Source of the DNA: Enoplolaimus lenunculus | Lineage: Eukaryota; Nematoda; Enoplea; Enoplida; Thoracostomopsidae | DNA: 64,000 nt | Reading direction: 5' to 3' | Assembly: GCA_030248215.1 (NCBI GenBank) | Contig: JASANG010000879.1 | Span: forward strand, 124,001-188,000 | Shown: piece after piece, positions 1 through 11,012 of the stretch | Layout: the number at the start of each line of letters is the position of its first letter | Numbering within the stretch: position 1 is the first letter of the stretch | Made by a program: the position numbers and the translations under genes | Notes under the pieces: generated by a model | What the model was told of the DNA's origin: nothing | Seen by the model: the letters and a program-made list of their open reading frames with translations, nothing else | Database searches by the model: none

Positions 1-446
1 CAAAATTGGTCATCAAAACTCTAACAGCCATTATGTCGCCACACAATGCTCTTATGAAATTCAATTATATAACTATGGTAATACAAAGCCATAGGTAAAT
101 TTAATACGTTTTGTAGACAACTTCAATATACATTCATGGATTCCAAGCTAAATCTGTCTACATTTCAGAAATAATTTCGCTTTGCATTCAAGAAAAGCAT
201 CTGTTTTGTACAAAACATATTACAGAAATTTTGCTGTCCGCAATATGTTTCAGAAAAATTAATAATTAACATGATTTTGGACGCTATTGTTTCTTAATAC
301 TTTTCCAGGTTACATCAAGCGAATGTGCTGATCTAGTTTACCATACTTTTAATAGGAATATGAAACATATCCCTTTTTGCTCAAGTGCTGAGCATTTTTT
401 CTAGTTTCAACCGCTTTACCAAGCTGCTGCATTAATCCATGGGGGT
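1..446. other. unassigned flank before the minisatellite
   Basis: AT-rich sequence without a long ORF. A possible splice acceptor at 308 is followed by a short open stretch to a stop near 404, but no family is recognisable and no partner exon is visible. Otherwise I see nothing. Confidence 0.4.
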
Positions 447-1591
447 GACATCGTCCGTTGCGGTGAAGCTAACCGTTTGTGTGAAACCAACCCTTGGGCT
501 AAAACCGGCCGTTGAGGGGAAACCAGTCGTTAGGGTGAAACCAACCTCTGTGGCAAAATTAACCGCTGGGGTGAAATAACCGCTGGGGTAAAACGAGCCA
601 CTGGGGTGAAACGAACCGTTGGGGCAAAACCAACCGTTGAGGTAAAACCAACCGTTGGGGTGAAACCAACCGTTGGGGTGAAACCAACCGTTGGGATGAA
701 ACCAACCGTTGGGGTGAAACCAACCGTTGAGGTAAAACCAACCGTTGGGGTGAAACCAATCGTTGGGGTGAAACCAACCGTTGGGGGTGAAATCAACCGT
801 TGGGTGAAACCAACCGTTGGGGCAAAACCAACTGTTGGAGTGAAACCAACCGTTGACGTAAAACCAACCGTTGGGGTGAAACCGACCGTTGGGGTGAAAC
901 CAACCGTTGGGGTGAAGCTAACAGTTGAGGTGAAACCAACCGATGGGGAAAAACCGATCGCTGGGGTGAAACCAACCGTTGGGGTAAAACGAACCGTTGG
1001 GGTGAAACCAACCGTTGGGGTGAAACCGACTGTTAGGGTGAAACCAACCGTTGGGGTGAAGCCAACCATTGGGGTGAAACCAACCATTGGGGTAAAACCA
1101 ACCGTTGGGGTGAAACCAACCGTTGTGGTGAAACCAACTGTTGGGGTGAAACCGACCGTTAGGATGAAACCAATCGTTGGGGTGAAACCAACCGTTGGGG
1201 TGACACCGATCATTGGGGTGAAACCAACCGTTGGGGTAAAACCAACCGTTGCGGTGAAACCAACCGTTGGGGCGAAGCTAACCGTTGGGGTGAAGCCAAC
1301 CGCTGAGGTGAAACCAACTGTTGAGGTGAAACCAACCGTTGTGGTAAAACCGATCATTGGGGTGAAACCAACCGTTGGGGTAAAACCAACCGTTGGGGTG
1401 AAACCGACCGTTGGGGTGAAACCAACTGTTTGGGGTGAAGCCAACCGTTGAGGTGAAACCAACCGTTGGGGTGAAACCAACCGTTGGGGTGAAACCAACC
1501 GTTGGGGTGAAACCAACCGTTGGGGTAAAACCAACCGTTGGGGCAAAACCAACAGTTGGGGTGAAACCAACCGTTGGGGTGAAACCGACTG

Positions 1592-2823
1592 TTGAGTGAG
1601 ACCAGCCGTTGGGGTGAAACCAACCGTTGGCGTGAAACCAACCGTTGGAGTAAAACCAACCGATGGGGTGGAACCGACTGTTGGGGTGAAACCATCCGTT
1701 GGGGTGAAACCAACCGTTGGGGCAAAACCAACCGTTGGGGCAAATCCAACTGTTGCGGCAAAACCAACCGTTTGGGGTGAAACCAACCGTTGGGGTGAAA
1801 CCAACCGTTGGGGAGTTGGGGAAAAACCGACTGTTGGGGTGAAACCAACCGTTGGGGTGAAACCAACCGTTGGGGCAAAACCAACCGTTGGGGCAAAACC
1901 AACCGTTGGGCAAAACCAACCGTTGGGGCAAAACCAACCGTTGGGGAAAAACCAACCGTTGGGGAAAAACCAACCGTTGGGGTGAGACCAACCGTTGGGG
2001 TGAAACCAACCGTTGGGGTGAAACCAACCGTTGGGGTGAAACCAACCGTTGGGGTGAAACCAACCGTTGGGGTGAAACCAATGGGGTGAAACCAACCGTT
2101 GGGGTGAAACCAACCGTTGGGGTGAAACCAACCGTTTGGGTGAAACCAACCGTTGGGGTGAAACCATCCTTTGGGTTGAATCCAAGCGTTGGGTTAAAAC
2201 CAACCGTTGGGGTGAAAGCAACCGTTGGGGTGAAACCAACCGTTGGCGTGAAACCAACCGTTGGAGTAAAACCAACCGATGGGGTGGAACCGACTGTTGG
2301 GGTGAAACCATCCGTTGGGGTGAAACCAACCGTTGGGGCAAAACCAACCGTTGGGGCAAATCCAACTGTTGCGGCAAAACCAACCGTTTGGGGTGAAACC
2401 AACCGTTGGGGTGAAACCAACCGTTGGGGAGTTGGGGAAAAACCGACTGTTGGGGTGAAACCAACCGTTGGGGTGAAACCAACCGTTGGGGCAAAACCAA
2501 CCGTTGGGGCAAAACCAACCGTTGGGCAAAATCAACCGTTGGGGCAAAACCAACCGTTGGGGAAAAACCAACCGTTGGGGAAAAACCAACCGTTGGGGTG
2601 AAACCAACCGTTGGGGTGAAACCAACCGTTGGGGTGAAACCAACCGTTGGGGTGAAACCAACCGTTGGGGTGAAACCAACCGTTGGGGTGAAACCAATGG
2701 GGTGAAACCAACCGTTGGGGTGAAACCAACCGTTGGGGTGAAACCAACCGTTGGGGTGAAACCAACCGTTGGGGTGAAACCAACCGTTGGGGTGAAACCA
2801 ACCGTTGGGATAAAACCAACCGT
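1592..2823. repeat. 616-bp higher-order duplication inside the minisatellite
   Basis: The block 1592-2207 recurs at 2208-2823 with the same order of unit variants. For example, the rare GGGGAGTTGGGG variant occurs at about 1810 and 2426, exactly 616 bases apart. 616 is not a multiple of 18, so the repeat was copied as a block, consistent with unequal exchange. Confidence 0.85.
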
Positions 2824-3535
2824 TGGGGTGAAAGCAACCGTTGGGGTGAAACCAACCGTTGGGGTAAAACCAACCGTTGAGGTGGAACCGATTGTTGGGG
2901 TGAAACCATCCGTTGGGGTGAAGCCAACCGTTAGGGTGAAACCAACCGTTGAGCTGAAACCAACCGTTGGGGCACAACCAACCGTTGGGGCACAACCAAC
3001 CGTTGGGGTGAAACCAACCGTTGGGGCAAACCATCCGTTGGTGCAAAACCAACCGTTGGGGTGAAACCAACCGTTGGGGTGAAACCAACCGTTGGGGTGA
3101 AACCAACCGTTGGGGTGAAACCAACCGTTGGGGTGAAACCAACCGTTGGGGTGAAACCAACCGTTGGGGTGAAACCAACCGTTGGGGTGAAACCAACCGT
3201 TGGGGTGAAACCAACCGTTGGGGTGAAACCAACCGTTGGGGTGAAACCAACCGTTGGGATAAAACCAACCGTTGGGGTGAAACCAACCGTTGGGGTGAAA
3301 CCAACCGTTGGGGTAAAACCAACCGTTGAGGTGGAACCGATTGTTGGGGTGAAACCATCCGTTGGGGTGAAGCCAACCGTTAGGGTGAAACCAACCGTTG
3401 AGCTGAAACCAACCGTTGGGGCACAACCAACCGTTGGGGCACAACCAACCGTTGGGGTGAAACCAACCGTTGGGGCAAACCATCCGTTGGTGTAAAACCA
3501 ACCGTTGGGGCAAAACCAACCGTTGGGGTGAAACC

Positions 3536-3755
3536 AACCGTTGGGGTGAAACCATCCGTTGGGGTGAAGCCAACCGTTAGGGTGAAACCAACCGTTGAGC
3601 TGAAACCAACCGTTGGGGCACAACCAACCGTTGGGGTGAAACCAACCGTTGGGGTGAAACCATCCGTTGGGGTGAAGCCAACCGTTAGGGTGAAACCAAC
3701 CGTTGAGCTGAAACCAACCGTTGGGGCACAACCAACCGTTGGGGTGAAACCAACC
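3536..3755. repeat. 108-bp (six-unit) higher-order repeat, two copies
   Basis: A six-unit block with the variants ...CCATCCG, AAGCCAACCGTTAGGG, GAGCTG and GGCACAACC occurs twice in tandem, 108 bases apart. A longer version of the same variant series also occurs near 2900-3040 and 3350-3490, about 449 bases apart. This shows repeated local amplification. Confidence 0.75.
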
Positions 3756-4085
3756 GTTGGGGCAAACCATCCGTTGGGGCAAAACCAACCGTTGGGGCAA
3801 AACCAACCGTTGGGGTGAAACCAACCGTTGGGGTGAAACCAACCGTTGGGGCAAAACCAACCGTTGGGGTGAAACCAACCGTTGGGGTGAAACCAACCGT
3901 TGGGGTGAAACCAACCGTTGGGGCAAACCATCCGTTGGGGCAAAACCAACCGTTGGGGCAAAACCAACCGTTGGGGTAAAACCAACCGTTGGGGTGAAAC
4001 CAACCGTTGGGGTGAAACCAACCGTTGGGGTGAAACCAACCGTTGGGGTGAAACCAACCGTTGGGGTAAAACCAACCGCAAGCTC

Positions 4086-5551
4086 TATAAAGTGGTGAAA
4101 GTTATAATCGTTAAATTACATAGCTAACGTGTAAAAAGTGTTGAACCAAAATGAAAAATTTCGTGCACTTTCTGTAAGGAGTTTTTTGACCGTAACTATT
4201 GAAGATCACACTGGTTTGCAAAATCCTTTGGCACAAATATTCCCTACGTACCAGGATACCAGTGTACAAAATTTAAACGATACAGATCTGATATTACTTG
4301 AACACCAACATGCGATCTAAACTGAAAATACGCGCTTGAGATGCGCGAATCATATATATGAACACTATCGTGTTCATATGATACAAATTTTTAAAACTGC
4401 AGAATCTTTAAGAATCGTAGCACCAACGGTCGTTTTATAATGCCATGTCAAGCATGTTATAGTTGTAAAAATGATTCGCGTATAGATTCTTGCATTGCTC
4501 TGTATAGTCAAAACAAAACCACTAAATTCTTTCCTGCCACATCTACGGTATCTGATGTGAAATACCTACTTTCAAAATTGTAGGTTTTTATATGAATTTT
4601 ACGGAGTCTTTAATTTAGCAAATAAACTAATTCCAGTACTCAGCTTCATCGCAGTTACAAACAGCAAAACAACGGAATACGCGTGCACACTTTTCACGAA
4701 TCATTTCAAAAAATTCTGGCGGTAAAAGTTTTGTTTAATTAAAAAATTTATTTAGCAAACTCAATTTCAAACGATACGAAACTGAACCGAGCGTCCACAA
4801 TTTTTCTATGCTTTCGCATACGTTGAAACGAACCCCGCTGCAACATGAATGCCGTCGTTTGTCCGATTAATATTTTTTAATCGCCAGATAGTTCACTGAA
4901 TACCACCGTCCGGCAAACACACACGTAAACAATAAAATAAAAATCAGAAAAAACCAATTGTAAACTTTCACCACGACGAGCAGCACTATTTGTCCTGGCG
5001 AAAGTAAACACCAAATTGCACCGTTCTAGAGGATACACAACGATTTATCGAATACGTATCAGTTCAGTGAATAGCCGCGATTTTTAAGAATCACATCTCC
5101 GACCCCATGCAGGTTTAAAATCGTCCGATCACATATGCAGGCCATATATATAATCAGCACAGTATAACAAGACTGTAGATTGAAGCAGATAAAATTTTCT
5201 GTTTTAATTTCGTTCAGTACTTTGTTCGTGAGTGCTTATATGATGTGGTATACCCAGCTCCAACTGAATTTTTTCATATCCGGTTTCATCCTATTTCTGA
5301 TACAAAACGAGGACGTAGCCAGGATTTTATTTCGGAGTGTGATAACCACGTTTCAAAGGTTTTTTAACTATAGCGAGTGTAGTGAGGTAGACGTTTTTTT
5401 GACCACTTTCTGTAGGTTATTTATTCTACATCCTGCAAGTGTTGTTTTCTGTCTTCCAGAAATTTTGGGGGACATTTCTATGTATCCCGCTTGTATATGC
5501 CGCTGATATACACGGGTTAATAAAGATGTACAATTTTATATGCATTTTCAG
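4086..5551. other. non-coding stretch, possibly intron of the carboxypeptidase gene
   Basis: I find no convincing exon here. A hairpin with a 10-bp stem and 4-base loop sits at 4356-4379. ORFs at 4138-4320 and 5180-5506 resemble no family and lack coding character. If the carboxypeptidase exon at 5552 belongs to an intact gene, this stretch and perhaps the minisatellite are intron. Confidence 0.35.
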
Positions 5552-5745
5552 ACCCGTCAGCGGGAACCTCAGACGATTGGGCGAAAAGTATCGGAATTAA
5601 ATGGGCGTACTGTCTTGAACTACGACCTGACGAATCGTTCAGTTCTCGTGGATTTTTACTCGACCCGTCTCAAATTGAAGCCACAGGCGAAGAAACACTA
5701 AACGGACTGAAAGTGATATTTAATAAAGTCGCAGGGGTTCGGTGA
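5552..5745 (+). CDS. M14 zinc carboxypeptidase, C-terminal exon (partial)
   Basis: This exon encodes the end of an M14 (carboxypeptidase A/B type) metalloprotease, which removes C-terminal residues from peptides. It follows a good acceptor (TGCATTTTCAG) in phase 1 and reads PSAGTSDDWAKSIGIKWAYC, then LELRPDESFSSRGFLLDPSQ, then about 21 residues to a TGA. The family landmarks are GTSDDWA before the last strands, the ELR motif whose Glu is the catalytic general base (Glu270 in bovine CPA numbering), and the GFLLP/D-x-SQI-x-x-T-x-E-E-T terminus. The zinc ligands and upstream exons are not visible within the preceding 1.4 kb, so they lie beyond the minisatellite or outside the window, or this is an orphan exon. 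No disruption is seen within the exon. Confidence 0.85.
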
Positions 5746-7660
5746 CATCTTTAGTAATAATTTGCGACAGCCGTAATCGATTAACAAAAACTCATAAATG
5801 CAATGTAAATGGTTTTTTTCGCTGGCCGATCCAAAAGATCCGACCCAGACCTAACTCCCCCAAATGAGATCAAACCCAAAATCTTGACTAAGACTTGTAA
5901 TACTGAAATTATTTGGCTGCTCGATCGCTTCGTTTGGGAGCTTTCTCGTTATTGTTCTCGATCAGTCTCCGATTACAATATCATGGCCACTTTGTTTAAC
6001 ACAAAATAATTTGCCAATTTTTTGAAACGTGGTTGGCTGTAAGGTGACACTCGTAACACGATTAATTATACATAATTCAGCATGTTTCGGGGAAGGGCAG
6101 GTGGCGGCGAATATAGAGAACACTCAAGGTTCTAATAATAGTCGGCTCTTGTATTCTTTCCCCGACAGGCTTAGGCTCAGGTTCAACCTGAGTCTTAGGT
6201 TTCAGAATAGGTTTTGTAAACCAATTAAGCCTAAACGTTTGCCAAACCTTTACCTGTAAACCTATACCTCGAGCCTAAAGTTTCAACCTTAAATGTGAGG
6301 GTTCCCGCTTGACAGAAATCATAGACTTCATGATAAACGAAGGCATTGTAAAAAGGAGTTGATCTGCAAATGTTTTCTGCATTCTAAGCTATCGAGTGCG
6401 GTCTCTGAATATTTGAACGTCTGTTTCTAATACTTGGTTGACGATTCGCCGACGTTTGTGTGCACAGTGTATAAATAAAAGCCTGGAATACTTGTTTCAA
6501 ACAAATAACTGACTGTTCATGATTTGTTTTTTACATTACAAATTGTGTAGGTATGAACACAGAACTGATGTATTGGTTGTTGTACTCTTTCCAGTCACAG
6601 GTTCAGGTTTTGGTTTTGAGTTTGATCTCGCAAAAGGTTCACTTAAAGCCTATTACCTATTAGTTGAAGCGTAAACTTTTGCTTGTATTTTAACCTTAAA
6701 CCTAAGTCATCGAGCAAGTAAACGCAAACTGTATACTGAAGACAATGCCCTTCTCTACCAGATAGCTATGTCAGGAGTGTTCTACCGCGCATATAAATCA
6801 ATTTTCATTTTCGGCCGGGTGCAGAATATTTTACTGCCAAATCCTTCGTGTCTCAATTGAATTTTTCGATGCTCGTTTGATTTTCGTTTGAACTTCAAGC
6901 GCTGCTTCCGTTTACGGTTAGTTTTCGCATCTGAGTTTTTACTGACATCCCCGTTTGGCCAGTGTGATCTGGAACTGATTGGAACGTTATTTTAGCGCAT
7001 CCCGCATGTGTAAATAATCAACTTAATCCTTAGCCATACTTCGACTTTAATGCTTTTTGAAGTGCTGCCGGACCTTTTGTAAGATGCCTACAACGTTTTT
7101 TTGAGTCTGTGACAAATTTAATAGTAAGAGCTGGTTGAACATTGACTCTGAAGTTGTTTTTCACGAACCATTCCACACATGCCAAAAATGGCTGTAAGTT
7201 TTGTATCATAAACTGTTGCATACTTTCGATGAAGCTTGAAGAGTTTAGCTTTCGTTCCGTTAACTCGGTCTTTTTGATGTACACTCCTGAGTTTCTATTA
7301 AGCCATTCCATCTTGCACCTTGCCATCTGCCCAAGCTTCATACGTGCAGTCAGGGTTTGGCTTGGCGTGTGCTTATAGGTATTTTTAGAAACCTGTGGTT
7401 TTTTTACCTCATTGCTTTACCAAATGCAATTAATCTGTTTATCCAATTCATCCATAAAAACATCAATTGGTAGAATAAGTTAAAGAAGCGGGCGAGGTTT
7501 GGAAACCGGGAAAAGTGGAAAAGCTAAAACGTAAATGTTTTGTTTTTGGTTTGTTTGACTTGATATTTGAAATAAATGGTTCGGTTCCGAAAACGGGAAA
7601 AGTTGAAACGAAAAATTTGAATGTGTTTTCACGTGGTTAGGTAGGTAAAATCTGAAGCAT
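5746..7660. other. intergenic, no supported gene
   Basis: AT-rich. 6160-6290 and 6600-6720 hold degenerate CCTAAG/TTAGGC-type repeats of the kind seen across the window. A 103-codon minus-strand ORF at 7030-7341 (ends ...ALQKALKSKYG) is open but resembles no family I know, and it has no clear splice or promoter context. Confidence 0.4.
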
Positions 7661-8752
7661 AGGTTTCTTTGGAAAACGCGACAAGTGAAAGGGTGTAGGT
7701 AAAGTTTTGAAAACGATAAAAGTAAAAAGTTAAAACTGTTTTGTCTAGCTTTGTCTGAATGAGTGGATTTGTTGCTTTGTCTATTTAGGCGCTTGCGTTT
7801 TCTACCAGAGCATGAAAAGTCTGGCCGTGTTAAATTTTTCCACTTTACAAGCAAATCCTGCGCTTCAAATCTTCCGTAGCAAAGCAGGAAAACTTAAGCA
7901 TTTGAATTTTCCACTTTTCCCATTATCCAAACGAATCCTACGTTTCAAATTTTTCTTACGAAACCAAGGAATATCTAGTGTAGATCAAAATCGGATATCC
8001 GAATATCCGGATATGCGAAATATCCCGATATGTATCCGAAATGAAATATGTAACCGGATAAACTGATATCCGCCGGATGTACGAAATGCTATTGTGTAAA
8101 AAAATGTATGAGATAATTTGCATTGTTTCACTACTAAAGTAGCTGGAGCTGACGAAAAGAAATTCTGTATACAAAGCAGTGTTTCAGATTATTGAGCTAA
8201 ATTCTTAGGTTTCTTTGGAAAACGCGACAAGTGAAAGGGTGTAGGTAAAGTTTTGAAAACGATAAAAGTAAAAAGTTAAAACTGTTTTGTCTAGCTTTGT
8301 CTGAATGAGTGGATTTGTTGCTTTGTCTATTTAGGCGCTTGCGTTTTCTACCAGAGCATGAAAAGTCTGGCCGTGTTAAATTTTTCCTATTTACAAGCAA
8401 ATCCTGCGCTTCAAATCTTCCGTAGCAAAGCAGGAAAACTTAAGCATTTGAATTTTCCACTTTTCCCATTATCCAAACGAATCCTACGTTTCAAATTTTT
8501 CTTACGAAACCAAGGAATATCTAGTGTAGATCAAAATCGGATATCCGAATATCCGGATATGCGAAATATCCCGATATGTATCCGAAATGAAATATGTAAC
8601 CGGATAAACTGATATCCGCCGGATGTACGAAATGCTATTGTGTAAAAAAATTTATGAGATAGTTTGCATTGTTTCACTACTAAAGTAGCTGGAGCTGACG
8701 AAAAGAAATTCTGTATACAAAGCAGTGTTTCAGATTATTGAGCTAAATTCTT
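7661..8752. repeat. recent 546-bp tandem duplication
   Basis: 7661-8206 is repeated at 8207-8752 with only a few substitutions, for example near 7849 versus 8395 and near 8110 versus 8656. Each copy contains a cluster of GGATATCCG/CCGGATAT palindromic motifs (about 7990-8080 and 8536-8626). Near identity shows a young event. The ORFs inside are duplicated by-products. Confidence 0.93.
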
Positions 8753-11012
8753 AACGATTTTTGTGACTAGATTTGTTTTTTTCGGTGTATATTAATGCTT
8801 GTAAAATTTACAGCTGTTTCATTTTGGACTTTTTTCAATCATGTCAGAAAAGTTTTTGTAAATTCAGTGAGATATTGAAAACACTTCTTTTCTTACATTT
8901 TGCTAGATACTGTCATAAGCTTGGTTCGGCGAAAGTAGTTTAGTGTTCGGGATGACCAAAGATGTTTTCGTTTTCTGCCAACACAATTGGGGGGTGATAA
9001 CACCCACCGTGCTTGCCAAAAACATGCCGGAGCCGGAGGTGAGGCGAGACTAGGTAGTAAAAATGATGGTTTATTAGTTAAGACATTAACTGCAATATGT
9101 TGCTAAGTTGTTTGGTTTCACGCTAATTTTCTTCGAAATTCGGAAATTCTGTGTGCAACCGGAGGTGAAAAATACCGGAGCCGGAGTCCGAGGTGAGGCG
9201 AAATGTAGTAAAGATGATGGTTAATATGTTATTTTTAGGTCCAAAATTAGTTATAAATCACGTACATATCTCGCCGTTACAGAGACTGCAATGGTTCGAA
9301 ATGAAATATAAAATACCAAATTCATCCAAAATTTCAAGTTGTCAGAAAAATATAACAGGTTGAATATTTTATGCTTCAATATCCGTTTTCCGTTTCTGTT
9401 TCCGTTATTTTGATCGCTACCCGTTTCCATTCCGTTTTACACCCTGTTGCAGACTCTTTAACTGAATAATAACCATGATTGCAGGTATAAAATATGGATG
9501 CAAAGATACAAGCCGATTGCGTGTTCAACTCATGGAATTTATAGCTTCCACGCAAGGTCTATTGTTTTTAGGCTTTTACGAAAGTAGAATTTTCTTGAAC
9601 CATGGTAGCAAAATCGTATTCGTGATTACAAATATTAAAACGTGGAAATGTAAATTTTATTAGAAGTACAGTAGAATTTGCAGGTAATGGCAGTTATACA
9701 GAGACACAACTTAAGCCGATTTCTGACTAAATTTGGCGCGAATTATTTGATAAATTGCATCCCTTGTAGGTGTCTACTGTCTCACTACAAAGTTACTGCT
9801 GGCAATTCAAAACTACTCAGACTCTACCAATACTTGATTATTTGGGTAAATCAACATATTTGCTTAGAACTCCCGACTGTAGTCAATGCTGCGAGCCAGC
9901 ATGTCATAAATGAAATACTTAGCTAGGCTCACGGTAACGTTATGAGGGAATCGTACTGATGTTGTTTACTTTTTTATTTGAATCTAAATTTTTTCTCAAA
10001 TGGATTGTATCTGTTAGATAATTAGTTTACATTGGATCATGTAATCTTCATGTCAGGGATGGACGGTCTCGGTCTCGACAAATCTCAGGATTTGGCTGGT
10101 TTTCGTCTCAATAACGCTTTTCCTGAGTCTCGGTGGCTTGCAAATCGAGGCCAAAGAGGTGAGAAACCGATAAACAGTTGTTAGCTAAGCTAGTTTGGAC
10201 CAAATTATATACGCGAACCACTTAAAATTGGGTTCTTCGACATGTGTTTACTCTCTTCACACTATGACTGTTTTAATAGAAGGTTCAAGTTCCGCCACAG
10301 TGATTATTTAACACATGACATGGATTGCTTAGGGATAGAATTACGCTTCAGCTTAGGCATGGACGTGGGGAAGTAAAGCAGTAAATAAAATTGCGCTGTA
10401 CCAGCAAAGTGAATGAGCTTTTTACAGAATTCATCACCCACTTATATATGTTTTCGTTAATATAAGTTCGTTTTCATATGTTGGCAACGTCTGCTATAAT
10501 TTTAGTTGGTGATCGTTTTGTGAAAGTTTGCAATCATTGCGTTTGTTCTACCATTCCTGAGTGATGAATTGAACGGCATCTCAGAGTAATTAATACTCCC
10601 TGCTGCCTGTTTTGGAAATTGGATATTGCGGCTGTTGTAACAGCACGCTCACTGTCTGGGCGTCGTCTGCGGTTTCTTAAGTTTTAGTGAGGTTTAGGAC
10701 ACAATCTTGGACATGTAGCCCTCCTCTTCAACTGATTTTTTCGTTGACAATATGTCACCACCGTATGTAACCGAACTGACCAAGATACATGCTATCCGGT
10801 AATTTGATATCCGGTTATATCCCGTTCATACTTTGTTTTACATATACTCTCCTAGTGTGCATTGAGCACCATTCACCTGTACGTTTATCGACAATTATGC
10901 TTTGAATGGTACATACACTGCTCCTTAACAGCAACTTTTATAATAATTGCTTATTATAGCTGTTATAGCGCAGTAATTATGTGTATTTAGAATATTTAAT
11001 TTGTTTGTTGAA
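8753..11012. other. intergenic upstream of iRhom with CCGGAG-type repeats
   Basis: 9025-9220 contains repeated CCGGAGCCGGAGGTGAGGCG motifs plus AGTAAA(A/G)ATGATGGTTA, shared with elements at 28.1 and 29.8 kb. 9440-9446 shows the CACCCTG end typical of these elements. 10057-10170 has GTCTCGGTCTCG-type sequence after a CAGGGATGG end. Any 5' UTR or first exon of iRhom would be here, but I could not identify one. Confidence 0.45.

Larger units (their letters stand above)
455..4085. repeat. 18-bp minisatellite, about 200 units, with higher-order structure
   Basis: The unit is ACCAACCGTTGGGGTGAA with one- or two-base variants (for example GGGCAAA, GGAAAAA or GAGCTGA in the second half). Because 18 is a multiple of three, every frame is kept through the array. 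Five of the six frames of the consensus lack a stop, reading KPTVGV and ETNRWG on the plus strand and FTPTVG, SPQRLV and HPNGWF on the minus strand. The sixth frame has a TGA in each unit. This produces spurious ORFs of up to 948 codons on the minus strand. A few 17-bp or 19-bp units shift frame along the way. The array starts in degenerate units near 455 and stops abruptly near 4085. I infer no protein product. Confidence 0.97.

Noticed and set aside
309-404. Possible terminal exon (VTSSECADLVYHTFN...) after an acceptor at 308
   Set aside because: Only one splice signal, no family match and no partner exon; could be chance.
530-3573. Minus-strand ORFs of 948 and 459 codons, and plus-strand ORFs of up to 281 codons, in the minisatellite
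   Set aside because: They are products of an 18-bp stop-poor repeat. Several frames are open at the same time, and frame switches follow length variants of the unit.
7030-7341. 103-codon minus-strand ORF ending ALQKALKSKYG
   Set aside because: Open, but without known domain, splice context or promoter; not enough to call a gene.
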